A DNA stretch of 64,000 nt. It comes from Megaleporinus macrocephalus. Its lineage: Eukaryota; Chordata; Actinopteri; Characiformes; Anostomidae. How positions within the stretch are numbered: the stretch's first letter is position 1; each line of letters starts with the position of its first letter. This document shows positions 56,598-64,000 of this stretch, piece after piece. The stretch covers positions 19,597,366 through 19,661,365 of the forward strand of contig CM038706.1 of the NCBI GenBank assembly GCA_021613375.1, read 5' to 3'. The notes under the pieces were generated by a model. The model was given only the letters and a program-made list of their open reading frames with translations, was not told where the DNA came from and did not search any database. Position numbers and translations under genes: made by a program.

Positions 56598-56832
56598 TGA
56601 TTTCAATGCAGATATTTTGTTTGTCTGGAACTATGCTGTTGTCAAAGAAATATCTAATTTAATATGGGCTTCTATAATGTTGCATTCATGTAAAGAGATT
56701 GAACAGTTTTAAAACTATGTAAATATATTTGGTTCCTTTAGGTTTCTTTCCCTGTCCTATATTACCTTCTTGCAAAACATGGCACATTTGCTCCTCTAAA
56801 CAAATCGCTGTATTTACACAAGTATATGCTAA

Positions 56833-56838
56833 AATAAA
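56833..56838 (+). other. Polyadenylation signal AATAAA, ahnak2 distal
   Basis: An alternative downstream AATAAA. If used, the 3' UTR would be about 1.2 kb and include the foldback element. Confidence 0.4.
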
Positions 56839-57041
56839 TATTTTAAAAATGAAAATGTTTCTTCAGTTCTTGCATATTGCTTTCTTTATGAATTATCCTT
56901 CTTGAGATTTTACCATGCTCACATTTTTAATTATAATTGTGATTTCTTTGTGCTTTCCTGATCATTACCCACAAATATATAATTATGTATAACTGCCAAA
57001 CATCAACAAGCATTCAATCTGACACACTATTGATGTTTGAT

Positions 57042-57047
57042 TTTATT
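57042..57047 (-). other. Polyadenylation signal for the minus-strand repeat-protein gene
   Basis: TTTATT on the plus strand is AATAAA on the minus strand, about 410 bp past the stop codon at 57453-57455. Confidence 0.5.
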
Positions 57048-57452
57048 CCTTTAATGAAATAAAAGAAACATTCCCTAATAGTAACACAGGAAGCATCCAA
57101 CTGTAAATGAAAACTATCAGTGCAATTAAAGCTAAAACAATAGTCTCAATGTTCATTAATGTAATAACAACAACACTGTGTGAATAAAGGTAGACAAACT
57201 TTTTGAACAGTCGGTGGTTTTACTTCAATAGTTAATTAAGCTAAATGCGTTTACTTAGAAGAACTGCTAATAGAAATGCAGAAATGTTTATGGACACTGC
57301 TTAGTGTTCACTCATGGTAGTATTTAGTCCACAATAAACAATTAACTGAAGCCCAAGTGCAATATGCTGTATGTCAGATCAGTAATTTAGTAGCAGTCAA
57401 ATCTCAGCCTTCATGTAGTTCCTACTTAACTACTTAAGCCATCCAAAAACAG

Positions 57453-60400
57453 TCATAGTCTTTTTAAGATATCCATCAGACGAAATATTTCATTTTGGCA
57501 ATCCTCCATTTCATAGTCATAATCTTTGTCATCTGCATTACGACTGAGGACTTCACTGTTATTTGTTGCACTGCACTCTTGCAGTGTCAGGTTGTTGTCA
57601 AGGGTAGCTGTTTGGGTAAACTGGCTCAGCTGTGTAAATGAAGTAGACAGGTCTTCTTTCAAAATGTTGTGGCCTTTCTCAAGGCAACCATGGCGGCAGT
57701 GGTCTTGGCCAAAGATATCCTGCTTTACTGTCCCAGTGGAGTCTACTGAGCCACCCTCTGAGATGTCATTAAGAGAGTTGTCTGTGTCCTTTATACCAGT
57801 GGTATCATTGTAATGGTGCTCATTATCTGGGCACTGAGTGCTGTTCTGGATACTCTGAGTTGGTGAGTTTTCTTCTGAGAACTTTGGAGAAGAAGCAGTT
57901 GAAGAAAGAGAAGCTGATTTTTCAGTGGTCGAAGAATAGGTGCGCTCATCAGTAATGGGTGAAATATTAAAGTCTGATGTGACACCATCATCAAATGTGA
58001 GATGTCTTTCTTGTGGATGTCCAATAACTTCATTGTTATCAACATTCCACATGGATTTCAGTACTTTCTTTTTATGTTTTTGATAAGTCACAGCAAAAGA
58101 ATGACGATTACGTTTAAGTGATAAGCCACACTTCTTTTTTCTGAGTTGTCTTTTTGGCATGAACCTGCTCCTAAGAACCTTTCTGACCAATGCATCTTTA
58201 GAGGAGAGGTTGTTTGCCAACAAATTAAACAATATTGTATTCACTTTACTCTCATCTACTCTTGTACCAATAGCTCTAATTGTTGGACATTTTTGTATTG
58301 ATGCAACATCTGTATTGTCACACATGATGAGCTGTCTCTCACCAAGGCACGTTTGTGTTATGGTTGTTTGTGGATTGGGAGACCAAGAAATTGCGCTTGG
58401 GTTAATTGAGTAACTGCAGATCTCTGGCAGAAGACTGTTATGATTTTCTTTTCCATATTTGCATGCATCTGTTGTTGATGTAACTTTGCACTGAAAGTGT
58501 TTAGTTCTGGTAAATCTGTTTGTATCACTAACTGAAGAGAAAGTGTATTCCTCAATTCTATGAGCCACGGTACCGTCATTTCTATGCACCGCAGTATGTG
58601 CTTTTTTATCCAAATCCGATATTTTGCTTCTGCCAATCGTTGTCAATAATGGGGAAAAACATTCAGTTCTCTTCTCACTTTTTAATTCGCTAGGCTCACC
58701 GGGTTTTCCTGCAGAAGCACTACTGTTGCCTTTGTTTGCTGAGTGCAAATGAGAAAATGATAATCTTCTTTTCAAAAGATCATGGGCTTCTTGGTGAACA
58801 GCCTGAGTTAAAAGCATGGGTGTACTTTGGAAATGCTCACTGAGCCCATGCTTTCCTTTTTCTACAGATGGTGGGTCAAGCAATGAGACACAACCTGGAG
58901 TGAATGAGTAATCACATAATACAGAAGGAATTTGGTGGGACTTTAACCCACTTTTGAAGCTATCTTCAGAACTCATTTCTGCCAGTTTATGATCCTTGAG
59001 ATCCCAAAGTGTCTCTAGTACAGATGAGGGGAGAGATAATTCAGCTGAGGGTTGAGCAAGGTTTAAGTTTTGCTTGCTTAAATCCAGAAACTCGTTTGAA
59101 TACCTCATTTGTTCATGGTCACATTTCTTCAGATGTTTCTGTCCACCTGTGTCACTACATTTGACATTCTGTAGGTCTGGCTCTTCTTTTAGACCATTCA
59201 AATCACTGCATTCATTCAACTGCTTTATGTTTGGGTCATGACTTCCTTTGCCAATAGACGGAGGTACAGACAAAGAAAAGCAACTAGGAGTGAGTGAGTA
59301 ATCACACAGTACAGGAACTATTTGGTTGGGCGTTAAACTAGTTTTGAAGCTATCCTCTCCCAGCTCCAGCTCCTGATCTTGATTTAGGGTTGTCTTTTCC
59401 TGTGATTTAGATGAGGGCACAGGGATGAGAAAGTTCAAAGCATCATTAAAAGGATGCCTGTTTAAAATCTGACGCCTCTCGGCATGCACAGTTTTTTCAT
59501 TCTCACCATTTACTAGACAGTTCTGTTCCCTTGGTTCAATGAGTTTCACCTCAAGGGAGCTTGCCTCTTGATCTGTTAATTTACTAGACTCACTGGGCTG
59601 CACGGGGCTTACATCAGATATACATGATATGGCACTGTTGGTTAAAATATTGCTGGCTTCTTGTAAGTGACTACTTTCATTTGTATCCATGTAGCTGTCT
59701 TTAGGAAATGTACAATCAGATGTCACATCCTTGGCGCTAGAAGTTGATGTACTTTGATTATGTGAGTCACTACTACAATATTCAGAGTCAGAGGTTGTGC
59801 TGTTGTGCTTGTGAAAGGCTGATGCCCTCGAAGATTCATGAACTACATCAGCAGGTGACATTTCCTGCTCCAAATCAGTAACAAATGACACGTCCTTGTT
59901 CACATCAGTAACAAGTGACGCATTCATGTCTAAATCAACATTTGTATGACTTTTGGTAACGTGATCAGAGAACTCAAGAGTGTCCACAGATCTCTTTATC
60001 TCGTCTTGCATGACTTGAGTTTGCTGTTGTGCTACCTCAGCTGATTCAATACTCTTTAGGAGGACCTCTTCATGAAAAGCAGTTGGCTCTTCCAACTCAC
60101 TTTCTTGCATCTTCTTTTCAGATTTGAATCCATAACCATTTGATAGCACACTTGCGTTACATAAAGGTGTGACATCTTGGTCATTGTGGTTGGCCGTGCC
60201 CCTTTCCTTCACATGTATGATGTCTTCAGAATATGACTCGTCTGCTGAGATACTGGAACTGTCACTGACATCAGACACATAAGATCTTGAAGTGTCTGAA
60301 ATCTGTTTTGTTTCATCAGAGGAAGATGAATCGTAGCTTATGTTATTTTCTGATAGGTCACTCACTTCACTTGAAAGATTGAAAGATGAAATTTGGGGTA

Positions 60401-63400
60401 CAGCATTTTCACTGAGATTTTTGTCGTCATCTGCTGAGAGGTCGGTGCTGTCACTTGTATCAACTATCCAAGGTTTTGAATAGTGCCGAGTCCTTTTCCT
60501 TGTGCCAGAGAAAAGTGAAGTGTAGCATTTGTACTTTCTTGGTAGGCCAGGTGTTCTTATTTTATGGCCCTTTCTTCCGATTTTGGCTTTTTTAAGACGT
60601 TTCCTGACAGACAAATCTGTCTGAATTTGTTTCCTCGTGAAACAAGACTCTGCTTCTATTTCCTGCTGGCTCATCTGAACAGTCTCTGTGATGCGCAGCC
60701 TTGCCATGTCCACATTAACATCTTCATTTTGACAGGCGCTGAGCAGCTGCCCATGATCTGAGATCCCACTCACACTTGCAGCAACTACACTACTGACACC
60801 TGCCCCAAAGACCTCAGTGATGTTGAGGTTTTTGGCACCTCGTTTCTCAAGCAGGTGTTGAGTAGACGAGAACTGAGTCTCCTGCAGTGTCTTCATTGTT
60901 TTGAAGCTATCCTCTCCCAACTCCAGCTCCTGATCTTGATTTAGGGTTGTCTTTTCCTGTGATTTAGATGAGGGCACAGGGATGAGAAAGTTCAAAGCAT
61001 CATTAAAAGGATGCCTGTTTAAAATCTGACGCCTCTCGGGATGCACAGTTTTTTCATTCTCACCATTTACTAGACAGTTCTGTTCCCTTGGTTCAATGAG
61101 TTTCACCTCAAGGGAGCTTGCCTCTTGATCTGTTAATTTACTAGACTCACTGGGCTGCACAGGGCTTACCTCAGATATACTTGATATGGCACTGTTGGTT
61201 AAAACATTGCTGGCTTCTTGTAAGTGACTACTTTCATTTGTATCCATGTAGCTGTCTTTAGGAAATGTACAATCAGATGTCACATCCTTGGCGCTAGAAG
61301 TTGATGTACTTTGATTATGTGAGTCACTACTACAATATTCAGAGTCAGAGGTTGTGTCTGAGGTGCTGTTGTGCTTGTGAAAGGCTGATGCCCTCGAAGA
61401 TTCATGAACTACATCAGCAGGTGACATTTCCTGCTCCAAATCAGTAACAAATGACACGTCCTTGTTCACATCAGTAACAAGTGACGCATTCATGTCTAAA
61501 TCAACATTTGTATGACTTTTGGTAACGTGATCAGAGAACTCAAGAGTGTCCACAGATCTCTTTATCTCGTCTTGCATGACTTGAGTTTGCTGTTGTGCTA
61601 CCTCAGCTGATTCAATACTCTTTAGGAGGACCTCTTCATGAAAAGCAGTTGGCTCTTCCAACTCACTTTCTTGCATCTTCTTTTCAGATTTGAATCCATA
61701 ACCATTTGATAGCACACTTGCGTTACATAAAGGTGTGACATCTTGGTCATTGTGGTTGGCCGTGCCCCTTTCCTTCACATGTATGATGTCTTCAGAATAT
61801 GACTCGTCTGCTGAGATACTGGAACTGTCACTGACATCAGACACGTAAGATCTTGAAGTGTCTGAAATCTGTTTTGTTTCATCAGAGGAAGATGAATCGT
61901 AGCTTATGTTATTTTCTGATAGGTCACTCACTTCACTTGAAAGATTGAAAGATGAAATTTGGGGTACAGCATTTTCACTGAGATTTTCATCATCATCTGC
62001 TGAGAGGTCGGTGCTGTCACTTGTATCAACTATCCAAGGTTTTGAATAGTGCCGAGTCCTTTTCCTTGTGCCAGAGAAAAGTGAAGTGTAGCATTTGTAC
62101 TTTCTTGGTAGGCCAGGTGTTCTTATTTTATGGCCCTTTCTTCCGATTTTGGCTTTTTTAAGACGTTTCCTGACAGACAAATCTGTCTGAATTTGTTTCC
62201 TCGTGAAACAAGACTCTGCTTCTATTTCCTGCTGGCTCATCTGAACAGTCTCTGTGATGCGCAGCCTTGCCATGTCCACATTAACATCTTCATTTTGACA
62301 GGCGCTGAGCAGCTGCCCATGATCTGAGATCCCACACACACTTGCAGCAACTACACTACTGACACCTGCCCCAAAGACCTCAGTGCTGTTGAGGTTTTTG
62401 GCACCTCGTTTCTCAAGCAGGTGTTGAGTAGACGAGAACTGAGTCTCCTGCAGTGTCTTCATTGTTTTGAAGCTATCCTCTCCCAGCTCCAGCTCCTGAT
62501 CTTGATTTAGGGTTGTCTTTTCCTGTGATTTAGATGAGGGCACAGGGATGAGAAAGTTCAAAGCATCATTAAAAGGATGCCTGTTTAAAATCTGACGCCT
62601 CTCGGGATGCACAGTTTTTTCATTCTCACCATTTACTAGACAGTTCTGTTCCCTTGGTTCAATGAGTTTCACCTCAAGGGAGCTTGCCTCTTGATCTGTT
62701 AATTTACTAGACTCACTGGGCTGCACAGGGCTTACCTCAGATATACTTGATATGGCACTGTTGGTTAAAACATTGCTGGCTTCTTGTAGGTGACTACTTT
62801 CATTTGTATCCATGTAGCTGTCTTTAGGAAATGTACAATCAGATGTCACATCCTTGGCGCTAGAAGTTGATGTACTTTGATTATGTGAGTCACTACTACA
62901 ATATTCAGAGTCAGAGGTTGTGTCTGAGGTGCTGTTGTGCTTGTGAAAGGCTAATGCCCTCGAAGATTCATGAACTACATCAGCAGGTGACATTTCCTGC
63001 TCCAAATCAGTAACAAATGACACGTCCTTGTTCACATCAGTAACAAGTGACGCATTCATGCCCAAATCAACATTTGTATGACTTTTGGTAACGTGATCAG
63101 AGAACTCAAGAGTGTCCACAGATCTCTTTATCTCGTCTTGCATGACTTGAGTTTGCTGTTGTGCTACCTCAGCTGATTCAATACTCTTTAGGAGGACCTC
63201 TTCATGAAAAGCAGTTGGCTCTTCCAACTCACTTTCTTGCATCTTGTTTTCAGATCTGAATCCATAACCATTTGATAGCACACTTGCGTTACATAAAGGT
63301 GTGACATCTTGGTCATTGTGGTTGGCCGTGCCCCTTTCCTTCACATGTATGATGTCTTCAGAATATGACTCGTCTGCTGAGATACTGGAACTGTCACTGA

Positions 63401-64000
63401 TATCAGACACATAAGATCTTGAAGTGTCTGAAATCTGTTTTGTTTCATCAGAGGAAGATGAATCGTAGCTTATGTTATTTTCTGATAGGTCACTCACTTC
63501 ACTTGAAAGATTAAAAGATGAAATCTGGGGTACAGCATTTTCACTGAGATTTTTGTCGTCATCTGCTGAGAGGTCAGTGCTGTCACTTGTATCAACTATC
63601 CAAGGTTTTGAATAGTGCCGAGTCCTTTTCCTTGTGCCAGAGAAAAGTGAAGTGTAGCATTTGTACTTTCTTGGTAGGCCAGGTGTTCTTATTTTATGGC
63701 TCTTTCTTCCGATTTTGGCTTTTTTAAGACGTTTTCTGACAGACAAATCTGTCTGAATTTGTTTCCTCGTGAAACAAGACTCTGCTTCTATTTCCTGCTG
63801 GCTCATCTGAACAGTCTCTGTGATGCGCAGCCTTGCCATGTCCACATTAACATCTTCATTTTGACAGGCGCTAAGCAGCTGCCCATGATCTGAGATCCCA
63901 CACACACTTGCAGCAACTACACTACTGACACCTGCCCCAAAGACCTCAGTGATGTTGAGGTTTTTGGCACCTCGTTTCTCAAGCAGGTGTTGAGTAGACG
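57453..64000 (-). CDS. Unrecognised giant repeat protein, C-terminal part (partial)
   Basis: One uninterrupted minus-strand frame runs from beyond the right edge to TGA at 57453-57455, more than 2,180 codons. The first base-triplet resembling a start (GTG at 63905) lies inside a repeat and is not a start; the frame stays open to 64000. From the N side it has near-identical 522-codon repeats (64000-59341), then about 630 unique residues. Each repeat has a TMKTLQETQF segment, a Gln-rich helix-like part with RKQIQTD, a Lys/Arg block (VRKRLKKAKIGRK, FSGTRKRTRHYSKPWI) that could serve as a nuclear localisation signal, and long Ser/Asp/Glu/Thr-rich disordered stretches. The unique tail carries worn versions of the basic block and a thrice-seen CDYS.TP.C-type motif, and ends NEIFRLMDILKRL. 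There are no enzyme domains, signal peptide or membrane segments. I do not recognise the family; a nuclear or chromatin role is inference. Confidence 0.8.
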   Translation of the reverse strand, partial: STQHLLEKRGAKNLNITEVFGAGVSSVVAASVCGISDHGQLLSACQNEDVNVDMARLRITETVQMSQQEIEAESCFTRKQIQTDLSVRKRLKKAKIGRKSHKIRTPGLPRKYKCYTSLFSGTRKRTRHYSKPWIVDTSDSTDLSADDDKNLSENAVPQISSFNLSSEVSDLSENNISYDSSSSDETKQISDTSRSYVSDISDSSSISADESYSEDIIHVKERGTANHNDQDVTPLCNASVLSNGYGFRSENKMQESELEEPTAFHEEVLLKSIESAEVAQQQTQVMQDEIKRSVDTLEFSDHVTKSHTNVDLGMNASLVTDVNKDVSFVTDLEQEMSPADVVHESSRALAFHKHNSTSDTTSDSEYCSSDSHNQSTSTSSAKDVTSDCTFPKDSYMDTNESSHLQEASNVLTNSAISSISEVSPVQPSESSKLTDQEASSLEVKLIEPREQNCLVNGENEKTVHPERRQILNRHPFNDALNFLIPVPSSKSQEKTTLNQDQELELGEDSFKTMKTLQETQFSSTQHLLEKRGAKNLNSTEVFGAGVSSVVAASVCGISDHGQLLSACQNEDVNVDMARLRITETVQMSQQEIEAESCFTRKQIQTDLSVRKRLKKAKIGRKGHKIRTPGLPRKYKCYTSLFSGTRKRTRHYSKPWIVDTSDSTDLSADDDENLSENAVPQISSFNLSSEVSDLSENNISYDSSSSDETKQISDTSRSYVSDVSDSSSISADESYSEDIIHVKERGTANHNDQDVTPLCNASVLSNGYGFKSEKKMQESELEEPTAFHEEVLLKSIESAEVAQQQTQVMQDEIKRSVDTLEFSDHVTKSHTNVDLDMNASLVTDVNKDVSFVTDLEQEMSPADVVHESSRASAFHKHNSTSDTTSDSEYCSSDSHNQSTSTSSAKDVTSDCTFPKDSYMDTNESSHLQEASNVLTNSAISSISEVSPVQPSESSKLTDQEASSLEVKLIEPREQNCLVNGENEKTVHPERRQILNRHPFNDALNFLIPVPSSKSQEKTTLNQDQELELGEDSFKTMKTLQETQFSSTQHLLEKRGAKNLNITEVFGAGVSSVVAASVSGISDHGQLLSACQNEDVNVDMARLRITETVQMSQQEIEAESCFTRKQIQTDLSVRKRLKKAKIGRKGHKIRTPGLPRKYKCYTSLFSGTRKRTRHYSKPWIVDTSDSTDLSADDDKNLSENAVPQISSFNLSSEVSDLSENNISYDSSSSDETKQISDTSRSYVSDVSDSSSISADESYSEDIIHVKERGTANHNDQDVTPLCNASVLSNGYGFKSEKKMQESELEEPTAFHEEVLLKSIESAEVAQQQTQVMQDEIKRSVDTLEFSDHVTKSHTNVDLDMNASLVTDVNKDVSFVTDLEQEMSPADVVHESSRASAFHKHNSTTSDSEYCSSDSHNQSTSTSSAKDVTSDCTFPKDSYMDTNESSHLQEASNILTNSAISCISDVSPVQPSESSKLTDQEASSLEVKLIEPREQNCLVNGENEKTVHAERRQILNRHPFNDALNFLIPVPSSKSQEKTTLNQDQELELGEDSFKTSLTPNQIVPVLCDYSLTPSCFSLSVPPSIGKGSHDPNIKQLNECSDLNGLKEEPDLQNVKCSDTGGQKHLKKCDHEQMRYSNEFLDLSKQNLNLAQPSAELSLPSSVLETLWDLKDHKLAEMSSEDSFKSGLKSHQIPSVLCDYSFTPGCVSLLDPPSVEKGKHGLSEHFQSTPMLLTQAVHQEAHDLLKRRLSFSHLHSANKGNSSASAGKPGEPSELKSEKRTECFSPLLTTIGRSKISDLDKKAHTAVHRNDGTVAHRIEEYTFSSVSDTNRFTRTKHFQCKVTSTTDACKYGKENHNSLLPEICSYSINPSAISWSPNPQTTITQTCLGERQLIMCDNTDVASIQKCPTIRAIGTRVDESKVNTILFNLLANNLSSKDALVRKVLRSRFMPKRQLRKKKCGLSLKRNRHSFAVTYQKHKKKVLKSMWNVDNNEVIGHPQERHLTFDDGVTSDFNISPITDERTYSSTTEKSASLSSTASSPKFSEENSPTQSIQNSTQCPDNEHHYNDTTGIKDTDNSLNDISEGGSVDSTGTVKQDIFGQDHCRHGCLEKGHNILKEDLSTSFTQLSQFTQTATLDNNLTLQECSATNNSEVLSRNADDKDYDYEMEDCQNEIFRLMDILKRL
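59341..64000 (-). repeat. Coding tandem repeat, 1,566 bp unit, three copies visible
   Basis: Copy C is 59341-60897 (1,557 bp), copy B is 60898-62463 (1,566 bp) and copy A is 62464 to the edge (at least 1,537 bp, continuing). The unit is an exact multiple of three (522 codons). Copies differ at only a handful of residues each. Copy C lacks three codons (about 59800, the SDT of TSDTTSDSEY). A and C share some variants that B lacks, for example DDDKNL versus DDDENL. Confidence 0.95.

Larger units (their letters stand above)
55684..57452. other. Convergent 3' region between ahnak2 and the unknown repeat-protein gene
   Basis: Contains the 3' UTRs of both genes and the foldback element annotated separately. 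No coding sequence recognised. Poly(A) signals for the plus strand occur at 55872, 56833, 57058 and 57183, and for the minus strand at 57042-57047, so the two transcripts could overlap at their ends. Confidence 0.6.

Noticed and set aside
60564..63893. Three identical-looking 65-codon plus-strand frames 1,566 bp apart
   Set aside because: They are antisense shadows of the same block in each coding repeat, not a gene family.
63903..63905. GTG as the start codon of the minus-strand repeat protein
   Set aside because: The same bases are an internal Val codon in the middle of the repeat unit and the frame is open beyond it to the window edge.

Overview
This is animal nuclear DNA, almost certainly from a teleost fish. 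The genes have GT-AG introns. The spacers are AT-rich and full of hAT and Tc1/mariner relics, foldback elements and microsatellites of types common in fish. The recognisable proteins are vertebrate ones. The species cannot be fixed from the sequence alone.

Layout, left to right. (1) 1-8.3 kb, minus strand: the 5' end of a ninein-like centrosome gene (ninl). There are three coding exons (7240-7058, 6956-6860, 5287-5088) and a probable untranslated first exon near 8.2 kb; the rest of the gene lies beyond the left edge. (2) 11.9-19.2 kb, plus strand: a complete eight-exon AIFM2/FSP1-type oxidoreductase of 373 codons, the length of human AIFM2. (3) 19.3-31.8 kb: a gene-poor spacer holding LINE, Tc1 and hAT relics and a long GATA array. 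(4) 32.1-55.7 kb, plus strand: ahnak2, reconstructed from a 17-codon first coding exon at 32148 through a PDZ domain to a 13.7 kb last exon carrying about 13 repeats of roughly 214 residues; all seven coding exons join in frame to 4,771 residues. (5) 57.4 kb to the right edge, minus strand: the C-terminal part (more than 2,180 codons) of an unrecognised, serine-rich, probably nuclear protein made of nearly identical 522-codon tandem repeats; it is cut by the window edge.

The genes do not form a pathway: a centrosomal scaffold, a ferroptosis-protective CoQ reductase, a membrane/cytoskeletal giant scaffold and an unknown repeat protein. ahnak2 and the unknown gene converge, with a 575 bp foldback element between them. 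Two features stand out: the two giant single-exon repeat coding regions facing each other, one with about 1.29 kb higher-order structure and the other with about 1.57 kb repeats at near identity, and the unknown protein, the best candidate here for something undescribed.
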